Assembly (NCBI RefSeq): GCF_009932555.1
Contig: NZ_BLJO01000004.1
Span: 390,346-454,345 of the forward strand
DNA length: 64,000 nucleotides
Reading direction: 5' to 3'
DNA from: Steroidobacter agaridevorans
GTDB lineage: Bacteria; Pseudomonadota; Gammaproteobacteria; Steroidobacterales; Steroidobacteraceae
Shown in pieces: positions 7,742 to 14,978 of the stretch (positions are counted from its first letter, which is position 1; each line of letters begins with the position of its first letter). The position numbers were made by a program, and so were the translations under genes. The notes under the pieces are model-generated. The model searched no databases and was not told the origin of the DNA. It worked only from the letters and a program-made list of their open reading frames with translations.

Positions 7742-10696
7742 ATGACCAAATTATGTCGCGGCCGAAATGCGGGTGTGGCGGCGGGGCTTCTGCTGGGAAC
7801 GCTTTTGTTCATATTCACTCGTTCCGCGACGGCCGAAGACGAAGCTCGCTCCCGACAATATGAGTTCGACATTCCGCGTACGTCGCGGACCCTGGCGCTG
7901 CATGAGCTGAGTCGCCAGGCGGGCGGCCTGCTGGTCGCGTACTTGAGCTCCGACGATGAGGAAGAGCAGAGTCTGGTCGGGCCGGTGAAGGGGCGGCTCA
8001 CGGTCGATGAGGTCTTGCGGGTCCTGCTGCGCTCGTCGCAGCTCGGGTCGCGCTGGATCGAGGACCGCATGGTGTCGGTCGAGCCCAGGCCGCCCACCGA
8101 GGCCACGGTCGAATTGCCTTCCGAAGCCGTCGCCCGGAGCTTGTCCTATTCGAGTGGCTTCGATCTGTCGCGGTTCGAGCCCGAAGAGGTGCTGGTGCTC
8201 GGCTGGCCGATCCGGGATCTGACGCTGTCGGTAGCGCCCGCGGTCGTCATGGAAAGTGACGAACTGGAGGCCATCGGCGCGTCCACCTTGCCGGACGTGC
8301 TGCGTTATTTGTCACAAAGCGCTTACTCGCGGCCCGAAGGCTACCGCGCCAGCGGCGCCCAGTATGCGGAGATGCGTGGACTGGGTCCGGACACGGCGCT
8401 GATTCTCATCAACGGGCGGCGGGCCTTCCCCAGCGCCAACAGCCTGGCGTCCAGCGCATTCGATCTGAATTCCATCCCGGTCACCGCGGTGGAGCGCATC
8501 GAATTTCTGCTGGACTCGGCCGCGGCGGCTTATGGCAGCGATGCGATTGGCGGCGTGATCAACATCGTGTTACGTGACAAGGTCGCCCAGCCCACCGTCG
8601 AGCTGCGTTATGGCGGTACAGATGGGGGCGCAGAGCAGGAGCGGGTCACGCTCTCCGCCGGCCTGAACAAAGATCGGTTTCATGGCGCCATCGTGTTCGA
8701 CTACTTCGACATCGGCGGTCTGCTTGGCGAGGAGCGGAGCCTGTGGCGCGATCAGGATTTTCGGCGCTATGGCGGGCGTGACCATCGCTCGCCAATCAGC
8801 AGCCCGGGCAATGTCAGCTCGTTGAGCGGCAACCTGCCTGGGCTGTCCGCGCCCATTGCCGCCGTCCCTCGGGTGGACAGCACGCCGGGCACGACCATCG
8901 ACGATTTCGCCGCCACCGCCGGGCAGCCGAATCTGGAGAGCTTGCTGCGTTATTCCAGCATCGTTCCCGAGACAACACGCCGGACTGTGACAGCGACGGG
9001 CACGGCGCGGCTCACGGACCAGATCACCGCGACCGGCGAGTTGCTCTATGTGAATCGCGACTCTACTTATTACTATGCGCCGCCGGTGCTGGCGAGCATG
9101 CCCGTGCCGGGTCCGAGTCCGCTGAGCACCGGCAATCCATACAATCCTTTCGGTCGCACCGTGCGGATCAATCGCTTGCTCACGGAATATCCGTCGCAAG
9201 TGCAGTCCGTCGATTCGGAGTGGCTGCGCTGGGTAGTGGGCCTGCATGGCGACTGGGATCGTTGGAGCTGGGAAGTATCGGCGCTGCGCTCGGATGAACA
9301 AGCGACTGCCACGCTCGACAACGCTCTGGATCCGTTGGCGGCGCTGCGCGCGTTGGCGAATCCCGATCCAGCGTTGGCGCTGAATCCTTTCTCTTCCGGC
9401 CCGATCGGCAGTGAGACGTTGCTGGCGAGCTTGCGTTTACCGCCGGACGTGGATGAGTTCAGTTCCGGCGGCCAGCAGTTCACGGGATTCTTGCAAGGCC
9501 CGATCTGGACTTTGCCCGGCGGTCCCGTCACTGCGGTGTTGGGCGCCGAGTGGCGCTCCGAGATGATGCGAGCTTCGAACGAAGTCGCGCGCTCGTTCGA
9601 TCGCGATCGTGACATTGTCTCGGGCTTCGCCCAGCTGCGTGTTCCTTTCGTTAACGACAAGCTGCGCGCGACATTGCCCGGTCTGCGCGAGCTGATGTTC
9701 ACCGCCGGCACTCGCTTGGACGATTACAGCGAGTTCGGGCACGTGCTGCGCTCACAAATGGGCTTGCTGTGGAAGCCGCATCGTGACTTGAGCGTGCGTG
9801 TGTCTGGCGGCAGCAGCTTCCGGCCACCGTCGTTGTATGAATTGTATCTGCCGCGAATCTCGGTGGTGGCGCCGGTGACAGATCCCGCGCGCCGCGAGTT
9901 GGCCGCCGTCACATTGACCATGGGGGGCAACACCGATCTCGAGCCGGTCACCGCACGATCGCTGACCGCCGGCCTGGTGTTCAGTCCAGACTCGGCGTGG
10001 AACTGGAATATTTCCGCCGACTGGTGGCGCATCGATATGAAGAACCGCGTCGTATCGCTGTCGCCGCAGGTGATGCTGGCCCACGAGGCGCTGTTCCAAG
10101 ACCGCATCGTGCGCGATCAGTCCACCGATGCGGAGCGGCCCGGCGTACTGCGGGCCATCGACGCGTCACGCATCAACATCGGCGGCGTCAAGACCGCCGG
10201 CGTGGATCTCGGCATCAAAGCAGATTTCCTGACCGAGCTCGGACGCTTCACGCCCGAGTTGCAGGCGACGTGGTTCGATCGATTCGAGTCCAGCGATGTG
10301 CCGGGCCAGGCGCCGGTCGAGCGCGTCGATCTGGCAAGCGAGCTGGGTTCCATTCTCGACTGGCGCGCGGTCCTGTCATTGAGATGGAAGCGCGGAGCGT
10401 TCGGCGCCGCCATGTTCGCGCGATACACCCCTTCTTATGACGATGCCATTGCCGGCGTACGCACCGGCCGAACTATCGACGCGCAGACTTTGTTCGATCT
10501 GCAGGGCTCCTTGGACTTCGGCCTGTTGTATGGCGGCGAGTCGCGACTGCATGGACTGAAGCTTTGGGCCGGGGCGGTCAACGTGTTCGATGAGCCGCCC
10601 AGCTTTGCCGATGTCGGCGACGCCAGCGGCTTCGACTCGTCGCACAGCGAGCTGAAGCAGCGCTCTTATTACATCCGTCTTGAAAAGGAATTCTAG
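7742..10696 (+). CDS. TonB-dependent outer-membrane receptor with STN domain
   Basis: Outer-membrane receptor of about 984 residues. A signal peptide (GVAAGLLLGTLLFIFTRSATA) is followed by an STN (secretin/TonB N-terminal) domain at roughly 30-95 (FDIPRTSRTLALHELSRQAG...), a plug domain at about 155-290 (LPDVLRYLSQ, ILINGRRAF, YGSDAIGGVINIVL) and a long beta-barrel ending in Phe (RLEKEF). STN domains in FecA-type receptors signal to anti-sigma/sigma pairs, but no FecI/FecR gene is adjacent. The ligand is unknown. The ATG at 7742 gives a proper signal peptide; an upstream TTG at 7652 would spoil it. A peptide gene, a porin and a TonB gene follow. Confidence 0.9.
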   Translation: MTKLCRGRNAGVAAGLLLGTLLFIFTRSATAEDEARSRQYEFDIPRTSRTLALHELSRQAGGLLVAYLSSDDEEEQSLVGPVKGRLTVDEVLRVLLRSSQLGSRWIEDRMVSVEPRPPTEATVELPSEAVARSLSYSSGFDLSRFEPEEVLVLGWPIRDLTLSVAPAVVMESDELEAIGASTLPDVLRYLSQSAYSRPEGYRASGAQYAEMRGLGPDTALILINGRRAFPSANSLASSAFDLNSIPVTAVERIEFLLDSAAAAYGSDAIGGVINIVLRDKVAQPTVELRYGGTDGGAEQERVTLSAGLNKDRFHGAIVFDYFDIGGLLGEERSLWRDQDFRRYGGRDHRSPISSPGNVSSLSGNLPGLSAPIAAVPRVDSTPGTTIDDFAATAGQPNLESLLRYSSIVPETTRRTVTATGTARLTDQITATGELLYVNRDSTYYYAPPVLASMPVPGPSPLSTGNPYNPFGRTVRINRLLTEYPSQVQSVDSEWLRWVVGLHGDWDRWSWEVSALRSDEQATATLDNALDPLAALRALANPDPALALNPFSSGPIGSETLLASLRLPPDVDEFSSGGQQFTGFLQGPIWTLPGGPVTAVLGAEWRSEMMRASNEVARSFDRDRDIVSGFAQLRVPFVNDKLRATLPGLRELMFTAGTRLDDYSEFGHVLRSQMGLLWKPHRDLSVRVSGGSSFRPPSLYELYLPRISVVAPVTDPARRELAAVTLTMGGNTDLEPVTARSLTAGLVFSPDSAWNWNISADWWRIDMKNRVVSLSPQVMLAHEALFQDRIVRDQSTDAERPGVLRAIDASRINIGGVKTAGVDLGIKADFLTELGRFTPELQATWFDRFESSDVPGQAPVERVDLASELGSILDWRAVLSLRWKRGAFGAAMFARYTPSYDDAIAGVRTGRTIDAQTLFDLQGSLDFGLLYGGESRLHGLKLWAGAVNVFDEPPSFADVGDASGFDSSHSELKQRSYYIRLEKEF

Positions 10697-10713
10697 GCCC
10701 ATTGGCCCAGGCA

Positions 10714-10743
10714 TCCGGGTGCATTCGGCCGCATGCACCCGGA
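10714..10743 (+). terminator. Hairpin downstream of the TonB-dependent receptor
   Basis: A perfect 11-bp stem (TCCGGGTGCAT at 10714-10724 with ATGCACCCGGA at 10733-10743) around an 8-base loop, 18 bases after the receptor's stop. No T-tract follows, so it may be a factor-assisted terminator or an mRNA stabiliser. It also lies 18 bases beyond the end of the small peptide gene on the other strand, so it could serve both. Confidence 0.55.
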
Positions 10744-10760
10744 CGATCAGGTTGCAGCCA

Positions 10761-10886
10761 TCAGCCGATATCCGGCACCAGGCCCATGCCGAAGACATTG
10801 TCGAAAAAGACCGGAATCGGCAGGAACTGCCTGGTTTCTTCGGTGGCATCGCCCAGGTCGACCAGCTCGATGGGATCCGTGTTCAT
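10761..10886 (-). CDS. 41-residue RiPP-precursor-like peptide (lasso-type leader resemblance)
   Basis: A short gene with an excellent ribosome site: AGGAG six bases before the ATG. The first half is acidic and polar and contains DLGDATEETRQ (residues 10-20), which resembles the leader motif of proteobacterial lasso peptides (LG-[DA]-A-[ST]-x-E-T-[KR]). The second half is hydrophobic with Pro, Phe, Gly and two Asp (FLPIPVFFDNVFG, then MGLVPDIG). In canonical lasso precursors the leader Thr lies at -2 and the core begins with Gly, Ala, Ser or Cys; here Q/F follow, so the fit is partial. No protease, cyclase or PqqD gene is in the window. The adjacent TonB-dependent receptor is the kind of gene often linked to proteobacterial lasso loci. 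Function is inferred. Confidence 0.55.
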   Translation of the reverse strand: MNTDPIELVDLGDATEETRQFLPIPVFFDNVFGMGLVPDIG

Positions 10887-11095
10887 TGCCCTCTCCTAAG
10901 TTGCACGTCGAACAACACGGGATGCATTGCCCGGTGCGTTCCGGACCCTGCCATACCAAATGGGATTGGAATTAAGGGGCAGACCGAGGCGCGACCGGCC
11001 GCATTGCGATGGTCCGCGTCATCCCTGGCGTTGGTGCCGATGCGTGCCGGGCGGCTGCTTGGGTGACAGACATGGTGTTATTGGCAATCGAACGG

Positions 11096-11111
11096 TGTGA
11101 TCTGCGTCACT
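11096..11111. promoter_or_regulatory. CRP/Clp-like binding site before the porin gene
   Basis: TGTGATCTGCGTCACT matches the CRP consensus TGTGA-N6-TCACA with a single mismatch at the last base. It lies about 97 bases upstream of the chosen porin start and 210 bases upstream of the peptide gene on the other strand, a sensible place for catabolite control of a carbohydrate porin. The rest of the 10887-11207 interval holds no other supported gene. Confidence 0.5.
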
Positions 11112-11207
11112 GTCTGCGCCTGGGTTGCACCGGAGGCGGAATGCGGTAAAGCCTGAAAGCGACCGTCCTGTGTCATGCCGGCCGAAGGCATGCCGATGTA
11201 TTGCCGC

Positions 11208-12392
11208 ATGAGCTGGGCGATATCGAAACCTCTTACTTTGATCGGTGCAGGCATCTGCGTGGCGTGCGCAGCCATGTCCGCGCAGGCGGGCGATCTCGCA
11301 TCGAGCATGGCATTCGACGCGAGTTACACCAGCGACTTCTTTTCCAACCGTCGCGGCGGGCTGGAGCGTGGCGAGCGTCATCTCGCCGATCTCACCGTTT
11401 CCGCCACGCTGGATATGGAAGAGCTGTGGAATGTCCGGGGACTGACGCTGTTTGTTTCCGGACAGAGCAATGACGGCGGCGGCTTTTCGGATCGCTTCGT
11501 CGGCGACTCGTTCGCGGTATCGAACATCGATGCTCCTACGGCGTCGCGCTTCCTCGAGGTGGGTGCGAAGTGGGGATTCGGCGAAGACGGCGAGCACGGC
11601 TTGCGCGTCGGTCTGCTCGACTTGAATGCTGAGTTCGATGTGAGCGATCCGCGCGCCTTGTACATCAATTCGGTGTTCGGCATCGGTCAGGACTTGAGCC
11701 AGACCGGCGAGAACGGTCCTTCGATCTTTCCGACCACCGCCTTGGGTGTGAGCTTGAATCTGCAAGTTGCGCCTCAGTGGCACTGGCTCAATGCTGCCTT
11801 CGACGGCGTGGCGGGCGATCCGAACCATCCCAAATCGACGACTGTGCAACTTCATCGGCACGATGGCTTGTTGTTGATCTCGGAATTGCAGCGTCTGACC
11901 GAGGGTCGCGTGGAAAAGTTAGCCTTTGGTGTGTGGGGCTACACGCAGGCGGCCGCACATTTGACCGCGGAAGGCTCGGCCCATAACCATGGTTGGTATG
12001 TTTCGGCTGACTCGCGTCTCGGTGCGCTGGATGAAGTGCGGCCCTGGCGCACGTCGCTGCGCATCGGTCAGGCGGAGGAAGTCGTGAGCGATCACGACTG
12101 GTCCGTGATCGCCGCTTTGAACTACGACGTGTCGCGTCCGATCGGGCGTGAGCAGAGCTTTGGTGTTGCCGCTGCCTGGATCAAAACGTCATCGGCGCTG
12201 CGTGAGAGCGCGGAAGATGTGGACGATTATGAGACGGCAGTCGAGCTGACGTGGCGCGCGGCGGTCACCGACTGGCTGACGTTGCAGCCCGACGTTCAAT
12301 ACATCATCCATCCCGGATCGCAGCGTTCGCTACGCAACGCTGTGGTGGTGGGATTGCGCTTCGACATCATCGCACCGACGTTCAGTTGGTGA
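11208..12392 (+). CDS. OprB-like carbohydrate porin
   Basis: Outer-membrane beta-barrel protein of about 394 residues in the carbohydrate-selective porin (OprB) family. A signal peptide (PLTLIGAGICVACAAMSAQA) is followed by YTSDFFSNRRGGLERG, an OprB-like first strand region, the block GLRVGLLDLNAEFDV and NSVFGIGQDLSQTGENGPSIFPTTALG typical of the family, and a C-terminal aromatic residue (FSW). The start at 11208 (MSWAISKPL) best fits a signal peptide; ATGs at 11190 and 11196 are alternatives. Its location beside the receptor and TonB genes suggests a shared nutrient-uptake role. Confidence 0.82.
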   Translation: MSWAISKPLTLIGAGICVACAAMSAQAGDLASSMAFDASYTSDFFSNRRGGLERGERHLADLTVSATLDMEELWNVRGLTLFVSGQSNDGGGFSDRFVGDSFAVSNIDAPTASRFLEVGAKWGFGEDGEHGLRVGLLDLNAEFDVSDPRALYINSVFGIGQDLSQTGENGPSIFPTTALGVSLNLQVAPQWHWLNAAFDGVAGDPNHPKSTTVQLHRHDGLLLISELQRLTEGRVEKLAFGVWGYTQAAAHLTAEGSAHNHGWYVSADSRLGALDEVRPWRTSLRIGQAEEVVSDHDWSVIAALNYDVSRPIGREQSFGVAAAWIKTSSALRESAEDVDDYETAVELTWRAAVTDWLTLQPDVQYIIHPGSQRSLRNAVVVGLRFDIIAPTFSW

Positions 12393-12394
12393 GC

Positions 12395-12424
12395 GCAGTG
12401 CCGGCGCGTGGGCGCCGGCACTGC
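12395..12424. terminator. Bidirectional hairpin terminator between porin and tonB
   Basis: A perfect 13-bp stem (GCAGTGCCGGCGC with GCGCCGGCACTGC) around the tetraloop GTGG. It starts two bases after the porin stop and ends eight bases before the convergent tonB stop, so it can serve both genes. There is no strong T-run on either side. Confidence 0.75.
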
Positions 12425-12432
12425 TATCGACA

Positions 12433-13098
12433 TCACATCCTGGTGTTCAGGCGGAACGTGACGGGCAACTGCTTCCACATCGCCATCGGCTTGCCGTCGC
12501 TGGTGCCAGGGACGAAGCGCCATTTCTTCGCTTCACGCATCGCCGACTGATCGAGCTTGGCGATGCCGCTGGAGCTGATCAATCTCACATCGCCGACCCG
12601 GCCATCGGCAAGAATATAGATCGACAGCACCACGGTGCCTTCGCCGCCGCCGCGAATCACATCCGGCGGATAGTACGGCTCGCTCAGGCCGCGACGCGCA
12701 TCGATGCGAGGCTCAACCACCATTGGCGCCGGCGGCGCCACGTCGCCACCCTCGTCGCCGATGATATTTTTCGGAGGCGTGGGCAAGCCGGTGATGATCG
12801 ATTCGCGAATGGGCTCCTCCGGGAAATCGAGCTCCCGCGGCACGATCGTCGGCTTGAGTTCCTTGATGTCGATCCTGGCGTCCTTGATATCGACCTGTTT
12901 CGGCGGCTTGGGCTGTTCCGGCAGCGGCAGCAGCTGCGGCGGTTCGGGCACGAATATTTTGGTGATCTTCTGGGTCATGCCATTGGTCAGCGCCCAGAAG
13001 AACCCCAGATGTAACAGCACGATGATCGCCAGCGCCCACGCGCGTGGCGAATTCCAGTTGTGCATCGATGGAAAACTGTTAACCGTCATCGCAGACAT
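12433..13098 (-). CDS. tonB: Energy transducer TonB
   Basis: A 221-residue inner-membrane/periplasmic protein that passes proton-motive energy to outer-membrane receptors. Residues 20-38 form the single N-terminal helix (WALAIIVLLHLGFFWALT), followed by a Pro-rich periplasmic linker (PEPPQLLPLPEQPKPP) and a C-terminal TonB domain at about 137-219 (GGGEGTVVLSIYILADGRVGDVRLISSSG, ending VTFRLNTRM). The ATG at 13098 has GGGAG eight bases upstream. No exbB/exbD genes are adjacent, so it would rely on ones elsewhere. A longer upstream frame has no coding character. Confidence 0.88.
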   Translation of the reverse strand: MSAMTVNSFPSMHNWNSPRAWALAIIVLLHLGFFWALTNGMTQKITKIFVPEPPQLLPLPEQPKPPKQVDIKDARIDIKELKPTIVPRELDFPEEPIRESIITGLPTPPKNIIGDEGGDVAPPAPMVVEPRIDARRGLSEPYYPPDVIRGGGEGTVVLSIYILADGRVGDVRLISSSGIAKLDQSAMREAKKWRFVPGTSDGKPMAMWKQLPVTFRLNTRM

Positions 13099-13265
13099 TC
13101 GTTTTACTCCCAACGTGTTTATTTGATTCCCACCCGTGCGCATTACGCGCCTGTAAGAATCTGCTCCCGCGCGGTATACACCCGGAAGTAAGCACATTCC
13201 GGTTGCCCGGTTGGGGAATCTTTTGTGAGTTGGCGATGTCTTATGGGGCTGGAATGCGAGAACGA

Positions 13266-14123
13266 TCAGGCCGCCGGTTCCGCCAGGCGAAGGCGCTGCT
13301 CGAACTCGCGCACCAGCGCGCCGTCGTCGTGGTCCCAGGGATGGAAGCCGGGACGGAAGAAACTGAGATACGGCACGAAGACTTTGCGCATCATGCCGGG
13401 CTTGAACCACAAATAAGTAAACACGCGCCACCAGGTGCGCGGCGTATTGATCCCATCCTGGCGGAAGAAGTCCGCCATGCGCTGGAAGTTCGAGTACCAG
13501 AACTGCGCGCTGATGAACAACATCACCTGACATCGGATCGCCCAACGCTTGAACGCCGACAGCTCGCGCGTGACAGCGAGATAGGTATCGAACGCCACCG
13601 CCTTGTGCTCCACTTCCTCGATCGCATGCCATTGCCACAGTCGCAGCACTTCAGCGGGCGCACCAGGCAGCGGATCCTTCTCGGTTAGCAAGCTATGCGC
13701 CATGATCGCGGTGAAATGTTCCAGCGCCACGGTGATCGCAAGTTGGGCGACCGGATGACGTGAGCGCGCGATGTCGAGCCGACGCCGCGTCTCGGCGTCC
13801 ATCGTGGTGGTGTCGTAACCGGCGCTCTTGATGAGCTTGTTGAACACCACGTGCTCGCGGGTGTGCGCAGCCTCCTGCTCGACGAAAGCCTTGATCTGTT
13901 CCTGCAGCCGGCCGTCGACGCGGTCCCGGAACCGCCGGACCGACTCGATGAAAAACGTCTCGCCCTGAGGAAATGAGGCCGACAGGGCGTTGAAGTACGC
14001 GGTCGCCACCGGGTCGCCGCCATGCCACCATCGGGCGCCGAGCGCATTACGGTCCAGGCGCAGATCTCGCGGGGTGATCGTGAGGTCGGCGGGCGTGCCG
14101 GTAGCGGGGATGTCCATGGCCAT
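13266..14123 (-). CDS. PF10118-type predicted metal-dependent hydrolase
   Basis: A mainly helical protein of 285 residues that looks like the 'predicted metal-dependent hydrolase' family. His- and Glu-rich helices carry candidate metal ligands: EQEAAHTREHVVFN, ALEHFTAIMAH and WQWHAIEEVEHKAVAFD, an arrangement reminiscent of di-iron carboxylate proteins. Activity is not established for the family. I start at MAMDIP (14123); the reading frame is open further upstream but would run into the divergent regulator's promoter. It is divergent from the TetR gene across a 65-base gap that contains a palindrome, so it is the likely target of that regulator. Confidence 0.75.
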   Translation of the reverse strand: MAMDIPATGTPADLTITPRDLRLDRNALGARWWHGGDPVATAYFNALSASFPQGETFFIESVRRFRDRVDGRLQEQIKAFVEQEAAHTREHVVFNKLIKSAGYDTTTMDAETRRRLDIARSRHPVAQLAITVALEHFTAIMAHSLLTEKDPLPGAPAEVLRLWQWHAIEEVEHKAVAFDTYLAVTRELSAFKRWAIRCQVMLFISAQFWYSNFQRMADFFRQDGINTPRTWWRVFTYLWFKPGMMRKVFVPYLSFFRPGFHPWDHDDGALVREFEQRLRLAEPAA

Positions 14124-14168
14124 ATCCGTGGGAAGCGGGCGGGTCGGGCTGCCGGTATTAAAAATTCT

Positions 14169-14188
14169 TATTGAGAGTATTGTCAATA
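14169..14188. promoter_or_regulatory. Palindromic operator candidate in the TetR divergent promoter
   Basis: TATTGA at 14169-14174 and TCAATA at 14183-14188 form a perfect six-base inverted repeat with an 8-base spacer; 8 of 10 half-site positions are symmetric across the whole 20-mer. It sits between the divergent TetR and PF10118-type genes, where an autoregulatory TetR site is expected. Confidence 0.5.
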
Positions 14189-14848
14189 GTGACTCGGCCA
14201 AAGAAAGCAGCGAAAACCCCGGTCAAAGGCCAGGTTCCGAGGGTGCGACGCACCCCCGAGGAGGCGCGGACCCTGGCGCTGGCCTCGGCCCGCCGGCTGC
14301 TGCTGGCCGAAGGACCGGACGCCATTACCTTGCAGGCAGTGGCCAGCGACCTGGGAATGAGCCACACCAACCTGATTCATCATTTCGGCTCGGCGGCCGG
14401 TCTGCAGTCGGAATTGATGCGGCAGATGGTCAGCGAGCTGACGACCACCATCGAATCGGCCGTCATGCGGCTGCGCGCCGGCAAGGGCGAGGTGAAGGAT
14501 TTCGTGGATATCGTATTCGATGCGTTCGACCGCGGCGGCGCCGGCCGGCTGGCCGCATGGATGGCGCTGACCGGCGAATCCATGCATCTGGCCCCAATCG
14601 GCGAGGTTGTACGAGACTATATCGACAGCGTGGAGCGCGGCGCCGATGCCGAGGGCGATGCGGCTCTAATCCACGAACGTGTGACATCCGCGACTTTATT
14701 TGTGACGGTCGCGGCGCTGGGCGACGCCATTATCGGCAACGAACTGCGCAAGATGGTGGGCCGGGAGCGCGAGACCGTGCGCAAGCTGATGGGCGCATTA
14801 TTGCCGGCGGTGCTGGCCGCGCAGCCGAATGGCAGCGGCCAGTCCTGA
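14189..14848 (+). CDS. TetR/AcrR-family transcriptional regulator
   Basis: DNA-binding regulator of about 219 residues. The N-terminal helix-turn-helix is visible (ARRLLLAEGPDAITLQAVASDLGMSHTNLIHHFGS), with the TetR-typical L-x-H-F-G motif; the rest is a helical ligand-binding domain of unknown ligand. Start is uncertain: GTG 14189 is chosen because the alternative TTG at 14171 lies inside the palindromic operator candidate. It is divergent from the PF10118-type gene and 130 bases before the sensor kinase, which is probably a separate unit. Confidence 0.85.
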   Translation: MTRPKKAAKTPVKGQVPRVRRTPEEARTLALASARRLLLAEGPDAITLQAVASDLGMSHTNLIHHFGSAAGLQSELMRQMVSELTTTIESAVMRLRAGKGEVKDFVDIVFDAFDRGGAGRLAAWMALTGESMHLAPIGEVVRDYIDSVERGADAEGDAALIHERVTSATLFVTVAALGDAIIGNELRKMVGRERETVRKLMGALLPAVLAAQPNGSGQS

Positions 14849-14978
14849 CCAAAGACAGTGCACCCAAACGCCACTTGAACGCAGCTTGCACGCAGCAAAT
14901 ACTCCGCCCATCAACCGCGCGCAGAACCCTCCCGTGAGCTCCGGAATACTGCGAATCGAAGGCCGCGACGGGCCCGCC

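Noticed and set aside
10697..11207. Complete lasso-peptide biosynthetic cluster
   Set aside because: Only the precursor-like gene and a receptor are visible. No B protease, cyclase, PqqD-like or isopeptidase gene occurs in the window, so I do not claim a cluster.
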